DNA of 55,000 nucleotides from Neocallimastix lanati (nom. inval.) (GCA_016946835.1 JACVTC010000079.1:810001-865000), one strand, 5' to 3'. Positions 13,677-27,834 are shown, numbered from the stretch's first letter. Notes: a model not told the origin generated them from the letters alone. Made by a program: numbers and translations.

Positions 13677-14076
13677 TTCTGAACTGGGTGTGGGGCATTT
13701 CGCCAAATTGCATTTCGCCAGGTTGCGTTTCGCCAATTTTTTTGAAAGCATGTGGCGTATTAAAAAAATGTGGCATTTCGCCAAATTGCATTTCGCCAAA
13801 TTGAGAATCATTAAATAAATAAATAAATCAATAAATAAAATTAAATATTATTAATATCACATAAAAACAATTTTAAAAAAATATTTTGAATTAATATTTA
13901 TTTATTTATTTATTTATTTATTTATATCAATACTCTACTTGTCGAAATGCAACCTGGCGAATAGCAACTTGGGGAAATGCAACTTGGGGAAATGCAACAT
14001 TTTAATACTACGCCACTTGGCGAAATGCAATCTGGCGAAATGCAATTTGGGGAAATGCAACTCTCCCTTCTGAACT
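13677..14076. mobile_element. Foldback MITE with 9-bp target duplication (Mutator-like?)
   Basis: Exact 9-bp direct repeats TTCTGAACT lie at 13677-13685 and 14068-14076. Between them (13686-14067) the ends are inverted repeats: the left starts GGGTGTGGGGCATTTCGCC, and the reverse complement of the right starts GGGAGAGTTGCATTTCCCC. Each arm is built of about 15-bp subrepeats (TTGCATTTCGCCAAA and variants). The two arms flank an AT-rich centre with AAAT tracts. There is no coding capacity. A GGG terminus, long inverted repeats and a 9-bp duplication fit a non-autonomous Mutator-like element; superfamily is inferred. Confidence 0.8.
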
Positions 14077-16089
<2,013 letters not shown>

Positions 16090-16453
16090 TACCTAAGATT
16101 TCTAGTTCGAGCCCGCCGCCACTTCCTAAATCTATATGGTGATTTTCATCCTTCCAGGGTGTTTTCCCCTATAAATGAAGGTGGATATTCGCACTCTATC
16201 ATAAATATTCTTGTTGTTAGATTATATAATTGCTAGGTGTTGAGAGTACTTGATTCATGAGACGATTAGTTTAGTTGTTCCTCACTCGATGATGGTTCAA
16301 GAGATCACTGAAAAGAGGCCCGTTGTATAGGGAATATCTTTCATATTAGTCTTACTTAGAGAGAGGTCTGAGTAATCCTATGAAAGTCTGATACGATTAA
16401 GGAAGAGACTAGAGGCCCTTTTATCCTTCCCTCTTGTTAATCCCAGATAAAAA
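16090..16453 (+). mobile_element. SINE-like GC-richer island with B-box-like start and poly(A)
   Basis: A 360-bp block of balanced composition between AT-only flanks. Near its left end AGTTCGAGCCC (16104-16114) matches the pol III B-box consensus at every position. It ends in a run of 11 A after CCCAGAT. No A box is visible upstream because poly(A) begins at once, so a tRNA-derived head would be truncated. No ORF and no clear target duplication were found. Confidence 0.4.
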
Positions 16454-16989
16454 AAAAAAGTTAAAATATATAATTTTACTTATACTTGTATTATTTATAG
16501 TTAATACAAAGTGAATATTTAAATTTTTTTATATTATAAATAAAGTTTTATTTCATATTTACAATCATTTTGTTAATAAAAAAATATATATATAATATAT
16601 ATATAATATTATAATATATATATATATTTTTATTTTTTGATTATATTTTTAATGTTTTTTTTTTTTTTTAAATTTATAGTAAAAAAAAAATAAGAATAAA
16701 ATCCAAATCAATTCTTTTTTTATCCATTTGATTATCCTATCGTTTAAGAATAATTCTATTTTTTAACTTTTTATTTTATTTTAGTATTTAGTATTTGGAT
16801 GGTTTAACTCTAAATCTAAAAAAAAAAAAATAAAAAATAAAAAAATTAAAAATAAAAAATTAAAAAATAAAATTTTAATTTAAAACAATGTGGTTACACA
16901 AAAAATAAATAAAAGCATTTTGAATTTAATTTATGATTTAAAAAAATAAAAAAAAAAAATTTTTTTTTTTATTGAAACTTGAAACTCTT

Positions 16990-17412
16990 AAATAAAATAA
17001 AAAAATAAAAAATAAAAAATAAAAAATAAAAAATAAAAAATAAAAAATAAAAAATAAAAAATAAAAAATAAAAAATAAAAAATAAAAAATAAAAAATAAA
17101 AAATAAAAAATAAAAAATAAAAAATAAAAAATAAAAAATAAAAAATAAAAAATAAAAAATAAAAAATAAAAAATAAAAAATAAAAAATAAAAAATAAAAA
17201 ATAAAAAATAAAAAATAAAAAATAAAAAATAAAAAATAAAAAATAAAAAATAAAAAATAAAAAATAAAAAATAAAAAATAAAAAATAAAAAATAAAAAAT
17301 AAAAAATAAAAAATAAAAAATAAAAAATAAAAAATAAAAAATAAAAAATAAAAAATAAAAAATAAAAAATAAAAAATAAAAAATAAAAAATAAAAAATAA
17401 AAAATAAAAAAA
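16990..17412. repeat. Heptamer satellite (TAAAAAA)n
   Basis: Roughly 58 near-perfect tandem copies of a 7-bp unit, one T and six A, over about 410 bp. The very low divergence points to recent expansion. Confidence 0.95.
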
Positions 17413-17498
17413 ATTTTTTTATTTTGTATTCAAAATATATATAAAATTTTTTTAAATTAAATAAGTTAAATATTCATATTTTTGTAACATTCTAAAAT

Positions 17499-17542
<44 letters not shown>

Positions 17543-17830
17543 AAAAAAATTTTTTTTTACAATTAATTATCGCCTATAAACTCAATTCATTGGTATCAAA
17601 GAATAAATAATAAAAAAAAATTTTTTTTTTTTTCTTTTTAATATATGTAATTTAATTTTATATGTAATTTAATTCAATTTATTTTATTTTAATAATTAAA
17701 TATATTTGTAATAAATATGATTATTTAAATATTTACTTAACATTTTTATTTAATTCTATTAAAATTATTTATATTTATTTTAGAAATATAAATAAATAAA
17801 TAAATAAATAATAAATAAATAAATAAATAA

Positions 17831-17861
<31 letters not shown>

Positions 17862-18110
17862 ATATTTTCAAATATTAATAATAAATATTAAAAAAATTTT
17901 TTTTTCTCAATAAAAAATAAAAGAATAATAATAAAAAAATAAAAAAAAATTTTTTTCTTTTTATAAATAATTATAGTATTAAAACAAAAAAAAGTATTAT
18001 TAGAATTTTTTTTTTTTTTTTTTAATTACACAAATTACATAAAGATTTGTCTTTTTTTAACATACTTTTTTAAAAAAAAAAAATTAAATAAAAGTTTAAA
18101 AATAATAATA

Positions 18111-19801
18111 ATGCATAGAAATAATGAAATTTTTTATAAAATTTTAATTATAATATTAGTTTTTACAATAGTTTTTATTACATTAGTTCGAAATATAAGT
18201 GGTATTTGTGAATTAAATGAAGGAAATCTTATAAATAAGTATCATGGTGGTAATAATATGAAGAACGTAGAAGCGAATGGAGAAAATAAGAATAAAAGTA
18301 ATAATGAAGAAAACAAGATCAAAGATATTATTAATAACATTGATTTTAATATAGAGCCAGCTGATAATAGAGTACACTATTTAAATACAAAAGTATTATA
18401 TTTTTCAAGACATGAAGGAACAATTGCTAATTTTAGTACCATTGCAAGGCTATTAAGTTTTGATGTAACAGTAATAGAACCTTGGGTAAATTTAAAAACA
18501 ATAAAATTATAGAATTATTTTTATATAATTATACCAAAAAAAAAAAAAAAAAAAAGTAGATATTAATATATTTGTTAAATTATTAAAATATACATATATA
18601 TATATATATAAATCAATTAGTATAGCTTTGAACAAAGACCAGAATGTTTTAAACAAGATAAATGTAAATCATATGTTGAGAGGATGTGTGATCAGTATGA
18701 TTATATTGTTATCGGTGATATCATACCCGATTCATATATATATCTTACAAATCCTTGTAATGCTAAAATTATATTAGAAATAACTAATAGGTAAAGAATA
18801 AATTTCTTTTAATTAAAATAGGGAAAGAAAAAAATAATATTAACAAAAATTATAATTAAAAAAAAAAAAATTAAAAATTTTCAATAAAATATTATTTTAA
18901 AAGTTTATTTAATACAATTAACATAATTATTTATTTTTTATTTATTATTTATTAATATAAACATCATAAATATATTTTTATTTATGGAATATAATATTAT
19001 ATCTATAGATTTGATTTATTTGTAACGGATGAAAATATACATGATTATTTAAATAAATTTGGAAAAGCAGTTATGGAAAATGAGAATGTCATTGTTGTTG
19101 AAAATAATCCATTTGAAACATTTTTTGCTTGCACTCATGGAGTATTTATTCCAAAATATTATTTAATTAGACCCATTGGTTATGCTCCACCCGCTGTTAT
19201 GAAAGAAGAGCATAACGAGGTTCATGACGAAATTGCTTTCATTAATCATTCAGGCCATGATAAATCAATTACTCTACCTAATTTAGAAAAACTTGGTATT
19301 AAATTTACTAAATTACCTCATAGATACGGTGGTCCATTAGTTCTTGCTACTTATAAGGCCCTTTTAATGTTACCTTATCAAGTTTCTATTATGAAAATGA
19401 TGGAAAACTTCAGATATGGTGTTGCTATGATTCTTCCATCGGAGAGACTATTTAAAGAACTACTAAGGGATGATAGATATGAATTTGCTCAAAAAGAATT
19501 AAACGATAGTTTAAATGGGATTTCAAATTATGTTGAATTTTATAATAAAGAATTTAGGGATTTATTTGTTTATTTTGACACATGGGAAGAATTACCATCA
19601 ATTATTAATAATACAGATTTTGACGCTAAGAAAAGACAAGTTAAAGAATATATGAAAAAATATGAAAAAAAAGCTTTAGAATTATGGGCTGAAGTATTAG
19701 ATCTTATTCCTGCTGAAAATATGACTATAAATGAAAAACCATTATGTGATATCCCTAATTTCTATAATTATGAAAAAATATCTACAAATATCAATAATTA
19801 A
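18111..19801 (+). CDS. Type II membrane protein, glycosyltransferase-like (putative)
   Basis: Three exons, 18111-18485, 18621-18790 and 19009-19801, joined by GT-AG introns of 135 and 218 bp in phase, give 445 residues. The ATG at 18111 follows an AAT-rich leader. A short basic N-terminus is followed by one strong helix (residues about 8-27, FYKILIIILVFTIVFITLV), then an Asn/Lys-rich stem. The globular part begins VLYFSRHEGT; later segments are YDYIVIGDIIPDSY, VVENNPFETFFACTHG and a Pro-containing LPHRYGGPL block. This anchor-stem-domain layout is typical of Golgi glycosyltransferases, and FSRHEG followed by an alpha/beta-looking pattern suggests a GT-B-type fold. I do not recognise the exact family, so the activity is inference. 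Codon use and lack of stops indicate a live gene. Confidence 0.85.
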
Positions 19802-20195
19802 AAATTTTTTTTAAAAAAAAAAAAAAAAAACAATAATAATAATAATAATAATGATAAAAAAAAAAAATAAAAATTAATATAAAACATTTACGGATTTCAT
19901 ATATTAAAATATAAAATATATAAAATATATATGATTTTCAAAAATTATAAAATAAAATAATAACGGTTTTCAAATTTTAAAAAAAAAATAAAATAACAAC
20001 TGATTTAAAAAAAAAAATTGAAAATAAAATAATAAAATTTTTAAATAATTTTGATAATTATTTATAATTCAAAAATGTTTTATATATCTACGTATATAAA
20101 AGTAAAAATAAAAAAACATATGAAATATAGAATTAAAATAAATTATTTATATATATTTATATTTAATTTCAAAAATAAATACTCACACACATACA

Positions 20196-20238
<43 letters not shown>

Positions 20239-20441
20239 ACATATTTATTTATATATATATATAATAAAAATATTTATTATAATTGAAGTTGTTAATTTAT
20301 AATTTATATATTAATATATATTTAATTAATATTATTAGATTTTAATATGTAAATTAAAGTATTATATAATTAAGGTGTATTTAACTCCTATGTATAATTT
20401 GTTAGCATGTATATTTCTAATAAATTAATAGTAAAATTAAA

Positions 20442-20472
<31 letters not shown>

Positions 20473-20744
20473 TAATTATAAAAAAAAAAAAAAATAAAAC
20501 TTTTTTATGGTTTAAAATATTTTATAATAAATGTTATTAATCAATATTTAAATTTCTAACTATTTTTATTTTAAATAAAATTTATAATGGGAATTGAATG
20601 GTCAATAAAAAATTAATTATTGTTAAATAAAGTTAATTCCTAACAAAAAAAAAAAAAAAAAAAAAAAATTGTTATTTATCATTTATAAAAATTTTTTTAT
20701 TTATTTAACAAAAAATAAAAAAGAATAATTTATCATTTAAAATT
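19802..20744. other. AT-rich 3' flank, no gene seen
   Basis: Poly(A) and poly(T) runs, TATATA tracts and short AAAT/TAA arrays (20436-20475). The 83-codon ORF at 20051 contains a long Lys run from poly(A) and is not supported as a gene. Confidence 0.6.
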
Positions 20745-20850
20745 CCCATTCGATGACGTATCACCATTTATGGGGTTTAGCGAGGGAATACCATCCTAAT
20801 TCATGTTGTATCAAGGGTGATGATAAAAAAAAAAAAAAAAAAAAAAAAAT
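20745..20850 (+). mobile_element. Short poly(A)-tailed island (retroposon-like)
   Basis: About 80 bp of balanced sequence (from ATTCCCATTCGATGACG to CAAGGGTGATGAT) ends in a run of about 25 A. The block is isolated in AT-only sequence. AAAATTC occurs on both sides, which may be a short target duplication but could be chance in this composition. Confidence 0.35.
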
Positions 20851-20926
20851 TCAAACAATATTTTTGGTAAAATTGCTTATTGCAAATTGTTTGTAATTGA
20901 TAGTATTGATCAAAAAATTATTAATT

Positions 20927-20965
<39 letters not shown>

Positions 20966-21122
20966 ATTTAGAAATACCATTATTTTTCTTATATATATAT
21001 ATATAAATTTTTTTTTTTTTTTCATGTATTTACTAATTTACTATTTTTTCATGAATGAATCATTCATATATTATATTTTTCATGTATTATTTGAAGTTTT
21101 TGATTATTATTATAATTATGTC

Positions 21123-21175
<53 letters not shown>

Positions 21176-21393
21176 ATTCCTGTAGGAATTGTTCCATGAT
21201 TTATTCCACCTCATGTACTTTTTTTCAGTTTTTTAATTTTTTTTTTTTTTTTTGTGATTCTAAATATGCATTTATATATATATATATATTTTTTTTATTA
21301 TTTTCATTTCTTCAATAATAATTACATAATAAAGTATTTTTAGATTTTTAAATATCAATAGCGAATCATAAAAGATTAAAATTTAATTTTATC

Positions 21394-21428
<35 letters not shown>

Positions 21429-21654
21429 CAATTAGAAACTATTCAATAATAATTTGAATTTTTTTTTTTTCTCCATAAAGTTGCAAATCCGATTTAAATA
21501 AATACAATATATAAAAAAAATATCAAAAAATATCACTAAAGAAAATATCATAGTAAAGAATTTATTTATTTTTTTTTTTTTTTTTTATTTTAATAATTTT
21601 TTATTTTATATTTTTTTTATTAATATAACTTTGTTTTTATTTTGAAATATCAAC

Positions 21655-21885
21655 TATACATAGATTCATTTCTCAGTCATAGTAAAACAGTACCTGAGTC
21701 GTATAGACATGAAAATCCCTGGTAGGCGTGGCTTTTATATTGGTATTCAACCGTTCCTGCCAATTCGCTAACAGTAATTTAGAATATTGATATCTACCCT
21801 CAGTAATTATAATTTTCTTTCGGGGGTATTAAATGTTCATTTGGAAACATTTACATTTCCCCTGTAAAAAGAAAAAAAAAAAAAA
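21655..21885 (+). mobile_element. Poly(A)-tailed island (retroposon-like)
   Basis: About 210 bp of GC-richer, non-coding sequence (containing CCCTGGTAGGCGTGGC and CTTTCGGGGGTATT) ends in CCCCTGTAAAAAG and a long A run. No target duplication is recognisable. An old SINE or a processed small RNA are both possible. Confidence 0.35.
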
Positions 21886-22551
21886 ATAAAATAATATAAA
21901 ATAAAAATTTTAGAGATAAAATTGGCACAAGAATCACCAAAATTACTCTTCTATTATTGTTGGTGAGTTCAACATGACTAAGCAGTTAACTTAAAATTCA
22001 CATGTTTTATTGGATAAATATAAACATAATGATATTATGGAATCTGGCGCAATGGTAAAAGAAACTTCTTGTTACAGCAAATGAAGTAGACAATGAAATT
22101 CAAGCAAGAGTTCCTAAAATTCTATAGGGTTCAACATTCCATAAAGTATTTATAAGGAATAACAATAATTTTCATAAAACAATACTCTTGAATACTATAA
22201 TAATGATACAATTATTTATTAATTTTTTTTTTTTTTCAATATCATGAATATAGCATTCCTCCACATAGTTACAACCACGTGAGAGATATCAATTATTAAA
22301 CTTTTGTACTACTCCAAAATAAAAAAAATTTTCAAACAAAAAATTAATAATCTCATAAATTAATAAAAAATGAAAAATAAAAAAAAAAATAAAAATAAAA
22401 AAAAAATTTTTTTTTTTAATTTATAATTTAAAAAAAAAAATAATATAATATAGAAAAATGTTATCAATAATAATGATGATTATATATTATTCATATTTCA
22501 ATGTTTATTTACAAAAGTAAACAAATATAAAAACAATTAAAAAAGTTTTTT

Positions 22552-22626
22552 TACATTTATATAGATACTTAACATTTATATAGATACTTAACATTAATAT
22601 AGATACTTATATTTATATAGATACAA
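22552..22626. repeat. About 20-bp tandem repeat
   Basis: Four imperfect copies of ACATTTATATAGATACTTA in a row. Confidence 0.75.
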
Positions 22627-22995
22627 ATATAAATATTTAATATCAAAAATAAATAATAAAGAAAAAAAAGCCTTAGAATACTAAATATTATTTCTATTAA
22701 ATAAATAAGTAATAAAAAAATAATAAAAAAATATATATATATATAAATATATATATTATGAAGAAATAAATAAATTATCAGGAACTTTTCTAATTTTTTT
22801 TTTTTTATTTAAAAAAAAAAATCAAAATAAATAAAATTTTTTTTAAAAAAAAAAATCAAAATAAATATAAATTTAGGAAAATATATATTGTTTTAATAAA
22901 TCAAAAAATATATATTATACTTCTTTGAATATTTTATAATTAATTTTAATAATTTTAATATTATTAATATAATATTTATTATATATATATATATA

Positions 22996-23208
22996 TATTT
23001 TTTTTTAGTGAAATTGTTAATATTGTCTTTCAATACTGAAACCACATTTACCAATGAATAACAAGAATTATTCTGAAATTGAAAAGACTCTTTTCAACAG
23101 AACAATGATCCTTTGTAGTTACCACCACAATCACAATATTTACACTGATTAGATGAATATTTCACTAAATTATAACAAATACCATCCGTTGAAATGATAT
23201 AATAATAG
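22996..23208 (-). pseudogene. Cys-rich protein fragment with one internal TGA
   Basis: On the minus strand one frame runs about 70 codons with seven cysteines: segments DGICYNL, QCKYCDCGGNYKG, SLFC, NNSCYSL and VVSVLKDNINNF. A TGA follows SLFC, where the surrounding pattern would suit Trp. No start or splice site can be assigned on either side. It looks like an exon remnant of a secreted Cys-rich protein; family not recognised. Confidence 0.5.
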
Positions 23209-23577
23209 TTAAAAAAAAAAAAAAAAAAAAGTAAACTTATTTCATGTTGAAAATTTATTTGGAAAAAAAGTTAATATTAAAAGTAATATTTTTTTTTATT
23301 TTACATAGATATAGATATAGAGGGTTAAAAATATAAAAATGAAAAAAAAAAAAAAAATTAAAAAATATATACATTTAATTAAATGATATAATTTTAATAA
23401 TGTTGATCTAATTAAATAAAGAGATTTTTTTTTTTTACAATACACCAAGGCTATAAATTTCTTTTAAAAAAGATATTCAATATTATAATTTAATTTCCTA
23501 AGATTTAATAGTTATTTTATAATAGTCAGTAAAATATTATGAAAAAGGGGCTAGGTTCTAAATTCCTCTTTTTAGAC

Positions 23578-23618
<41 letters not shown>

Positions 23619-23848
23619 AAATAACAATTTTAGCTAATACTATTTATTTTGTGTTATTGTTAATTTCTATATATAAATATATTTAATACATATTATATAA
23701 TTCTATTATGTTTCCTTTTCAGGGAAAGAATTTTACTAATTTCTTATTAAGGCCTTTTGTTTTATTCTTTTATATATATTAATCTAAATGTATTTGTAAA
23801 ATATAATATTAAAAATATATATAAATATATATATATATTTTTTTTGGA

Positions 23849-24007
23849 CTGAAATTAATTAGAGTGGCGGTAGGATTTCTTTGTCCTTCCCAGTCTTTCC
23901 TTTAAAAGTGTCAGACTCTCATCTCTCATTGGATCCTTTTTTGCTATACCATTTCTGTGTTAACGCAGACCGTTCTGTAAACAAGGCTAATATGAAGGAC
24001 CTATTAA
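23849..24007. other. Isolated GC-richer non-coding island
   Basis: About 155 bp of balanced sequence between a poly(T) on the left and an A-run on the right. It contains AGAGTGGCGGTAGGATTTC and GTTAACGCAGACCG. The segment AGTGGCGG followed by GG also occurs, reverse-complemented, next to the B-box-like site of the 16.1-kb island, so the two might share an origin. No ORF or tRNA fold was seen. Confidence 0.3.
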
Positions 24008-24524
24008 AAAAATATTTATAAATTCATTGAAAATATTAAAATAACACATAAAAATCTTTTTTTTTTTTTTTTTTTTTTTTTTTAGAGAAAATAAATATAA
24101 ATTAAGTAAAATACATAAATTTATATTATGTATAATATTTATTATAATATAAAAAAAATTTTATGTTTTTTTTTTATCTAAATATATTTTTATCACGTTA
24201 ATTTATATCAAGTCAATTTTTATCATGTTAATATATATTATGTATAAAGTTTTACATCATAAAATAATTTATTATTTTACTTAAACATATTTATTAATTT
24301 AGTACACTTTAAAAATATTAATAAAATATTTTTAAAGTTAATTAATAAATTGTTTCATTTAATTATTAATTATTAAATTAATAATTAATAAATTGTTTCA
24401 TTTAAGAACCGAATTTTTTAAAATTTACTAATAGAAAAATAGAATATTCTATTTATAAAAAATGTTCAAGTCTACTCAAAAAAAAATTTTTTTTTATTTT
24501 AAATTTTTAAAAATATTGGTATTA

Positions 24525-25071
24525 GAATTTTGCGGGAGGTGTGCGTTTCGTAAAATGTGGCTTAAAATATTAATAAAAAATAAATATATAAATAAATAAA
24601 AAAATATTAAAAAAAAAATATGTTAAAAATGTATTATTATTACTCTTTTATATTTTATTTATTATTTATTATTTATTATTTATTTATTATTTATTTATTA
24701 TATTTATTATATTTATTATTATTTATTATTTATTTATTATTTATTTATTAGATTTATTATATTTATTATTATTTATTATTTATTTATTATTTATTTATTA
24801 TTTATTTATTAGATTTATTATATTTATTATTATTTATTAATTATTATTTATTATTTATTTTTAAAAATATTTTATAATAAAATATTTTATAATAAAATAT
24901 TTAAAGACTTATTTACTTATTTCAAAAATGAAATTTATTATTTATTTAATTATTTATTTAATTATTTATTAATTGGTTAAAAAAAATTATATAATGTGGC
25001 AATTTATTAAAAATTTTTTAAGCCTCATTGCGAAACGCACTATTGGCAAACGATACACATTCGAATTTTAC
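24525..25071. mobile_element. Second foldback element, near-exact 9-bp duplication
   Basis: The left end starts GGGAGGTGTGCGTTTCG at 24534. The right end, read in reverse, carries GTGCGTTTCGCAATGAGGC followed by TTAAAA, matching the left arm's GTGCGTTTCGTAAAATGTGGC then TTAAAA. Flanking 9-mers are GAATTTTGC (24525-24533) and GAATTTTAC (25063-25071), 8 of 9 identical. The centre is TTTATTATTTATT simple repeat (24650-24860). It is non-coding and related in motif to the element at 13677, but more decayed. Confidence 0.6.
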
Positions 25072-25837
25072 CAATTCATTAATTTTGATAATTTTAAATA
25101 TTAGGTGGTTATAAAATAATTAAAACTGTTGAGATACGTATTGTATACTATATTTATATAATGAAGTTGCTCATATAGTTAAATAATGTCATTGAAAATA
25201 TTATATAATATTATCCAATTATTTTAATGATTATATATTATATAATAATACGAAAGTTTGTTCTTTTCTTAATATAAGTAAAAAATTGCAAAGTAAAATC
25301 TTAATTATTAATAAAATAAATTTAGTAATAATAAACTTTAAAAATTATGAAAATAAAAATGATAAAACATAAATCTATTATGTATATAATTTTTATGTAA
25401 TACAATTTTTTTATTATTATGGTATTTATTAATAGATATATATATATTTTTTAATTATTTATAATCCATATTGTTGTATAGTACCTTTTATTTATAATAC
25501 ATATTAATATATATTATTTTTTAAAAAAAAAAAAAAAAAATGAAAAAATTAAAATTTTAATTATTATTATAAAGTTATTATATTAAATATTATTTAATTA
25601 AAAGTTGGTGTTTAAAAAAAAAAAAAAAAAATTAAATAGAATATACGATTATTTAAATAATATATTTGAATATGTAATATATAAAATAAAACAAAATATT
25701 TTAGATTTGATATTTTAAATTATTTAATAATTTTAGATGGATAAAAACTTTAAAAAAAAAAAAAAAAAAAGAAAAAAAGAATATGAAAACAAAATTATAA
25801 ATAAAGCTTATTTTTTATATATATAATATAATATATA

Positions 25838-25880
<43 letters not shown>

Positions 25881-26088
25881 TTTTTCAGGTATTAATATCT
25901 AATAATTTAATTCTATTATTTAAAACAAAAAAAAAATATAAAAGAGAGAAAAAAAGCCGTTATTAAAAAATCAAACTATAAATAAAAAAAAAAGAATAAA
26001 AATAAAAATAAAAATTTTCTAAATAATAATAAATATAAATTTATAAAAGCAAAAAAGAAAAAAGAAAAAAAAAAAAATAAAAATAAAA
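25072..26088. promoter_or_regulatory. AT-rich upstream region of the secreted-peptide gene
   Basis: AT-only sequence with a TATATA tract at about 25817-25871 and a purine-rich leader (AAAAAGAAAAAAG repeats) from 26048 directly up to the ATG at 26089. No discrete element can be named; the promoter role is by position. Confidence 0.35.
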
Positions 26089-26598
26089 ATGAGATTTTCA
26101 AAGTTATTGGCTACTTTAGTTACTTTAGTTACTGTTTCTACCGTTTTAAGTAACCCTGTGGAAGAAACCAATGATTCTAATAAAGATGGAAATTTATTAG
26201 ATCAAGTGATGGATTATAATAATATTTGCCAATTACATTATAATTCAAATTTAACTGATGAAGAAATTGCAAACTACGTTTCAAGTTCTGTTGATTATGC
26301 CGTCGGAGTTGAAGTTATTAATCATAGTATTTTTAAGGCGGATAAAATTAATAATATTAAAAAGGAATATATTGAGCATTTAACGGATAAATTGAGTGAA
26401 GCTGATAAGGATTTTACTTCCAACAGTGGACTTGAAAAAAGAGGTTGTCCATGGTATAGTAAGGTAGGATGCATTGCTGCTGTTGGACCTGTTGCATATG
26501 CTACTTGCTCCGTTCTAGATTATAATATGGATGAATGTTTACTTAATTTAGCTGGTCCAATTGGCGCTGGTATTTGTTCTGATTTAGGTTGTATTTAG
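26089..26598 (+). CDS. Secreted precursor of a Kex2-processed, six-Cys 51-residue peptide
   Basis: Single exon, 169 residues, ending in TAG. The ATG has an A-only context. Residues 1-21 form a signal peptide (MRFSKL, a hydrophobic Leu/Val/Thr core, then LSNP). An acidic/Asn-rich propeptide follows up to LEKR at 115-118, a textbook Kex2 Lys-Arg site. The mature part begins GCPWYSKVGC and has six cysteines at mature positions 2, 10, 22, 32, 45 and 50 (C-x7-C-x11-C-x9-C-x12-C-x4-C), with Gly/Ala/Pro-rich segments between them. The propeptide holds a single Cys. The layout resembles precursors of fungal defensins, secreted antimicrobial or killer-type peptides, and mating or signalling peptides. 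I do not recognise the cysteine pattern, so function is open. The gene stands alone between repeats. Confidence 0.85.
   Translation: MRFSKLLATLVTLVTVSTVLSNPVEETNDSNKDGNLLDQVMDYNNICQLHYNSNLTDEEIANYVSSSVDYAVGVEVINHSIFKADKINNIKKEYIEHLTDKLSEADKDFTSNSGLEKRGCPWYSKVGCIAAVGPVAYATCSVLDYNMDECLLNLAGPIGAGICSDLGCI
26443..26595 (+). other. Predicted mature peptide region
   Basis: The 51 codons after the Lys-Arg site at 26437-26442. All cysteines except one in the propeptide fall here, and the number is even, allowing three disulfides. Hydrophobic Gly/Ala stretches (GCIAAVGPVAYAT and LNLAGPIGAGIC) could give an amphipathic, membrane-active helix pair. This is inference. Confidence 0.6.
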
Positions 26599-27209
26599 AT
26601 CCAAATTATTATTACTATTATTTTTTTTTTTTTTTTTTTTTTTTTTGGAAATTTTATTTAATAAAATAAATTCCTTTTTTTTTTTTTTTTTTTTCTTTTT
26701 TAAAAAAAAAAAAAAAAATTAAATAGTATAATGTATGAAACAATTATATAAAATCATATAATATTTCAAATAAGATTTTTTTTTTTTATTTATCTTTATA
26801 GATTATATTAATAATAATATAATTAATATGTTATTAGTGCTAAAAATAAATTAATATAATAATAAAAAAAATTAAAATTAAAAAAAAAAAAATAAGAATA
26901 ATAAAAACTAAAAACTGAATAAAAGTAGCTATAAGTAAAAATAAATATATAAATAATAATAATAATAATAATAAAATTTTAAATAAAAGTGATAATAATG
27001 TAAAAGTAATAAAAAAAATATTAAAATAAATGTATAAATAATATAGTATAAAACATATATATATATATGTTAAAATGTATAAAAAGTTAATATATATGTA
27101 TAATAAAATGAATCAAAAATAAAATATATATACATATATATGTATGTATAAAAATAAAAATAAATATTGATGTATAAAATAGAAATAGAACTATTAATAT
27201 ATATAGTAG

Positions 27210-27249
<40 letters not shown>

Positions 27250-27834
27250 GCTACAATGTATAAAAAGTAAATATCCTAAAACAATAAAGATAAATAATAT
27301 TAATATAAAAATTTTAAAAAATAAAAATATATTGTAATATTTACAAATTAAACATTTTATTAATTATAAACTTTATTAAATAAATTTATTTTATTTTATT
27401 TTATTTTATTTTATTTTATTTTATTTTTTTTTTTTAAATAAGTATGAATAATTATTGTTTTTATTATTTTGTTTTAATTTCATTTTGAGAAATATTTTAT
27501 TTTATTCTATTAAAAATTAAAAATAAAAATCTTCATACATATTCCAATGATATGGACTGTTTTTTCCAAGGACCATTGAGGATTGATAGAAAAAGTAATA
27601 GCCTATATCAGGTGTACTAATTACAGTTTTTCTGTAATTCTGATGATAGTTGATCGTTATCCTTTCTTAAGTGGCTTCCAGTATGAAGAGAGAAAAAATT
27701 TGGAATATAGGAAGACTGTTGATAGTGAACCTGATGTTTTATATTGTTTTTAAACCGGATATATAATAATATTGGAGTCGTATAATTAAATAATATCATG
27801 TGGTCTCTATATATTATCATTGTAATGAATCCTG

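Noticed and set aside
17590-17602. TGGTATCAAAGA, and TGGTATCAAAAGAG near 31909, as copia primer-binding sites
   Set aside because: Resemble the initiator-Met tRNA site only in the first eight bases; no LTR end precedes either and no gag frame follows the first.
22044-22142. Possible tRNA or SINE: TGGCGCAATGG matches an A box and GGGTTCAACATTCC resembles a B box
   Set aside because: Boxes are about 83 bp apart, far from the 40-45 bp of a tRNA, and no cloverleaf stems can be drawn.
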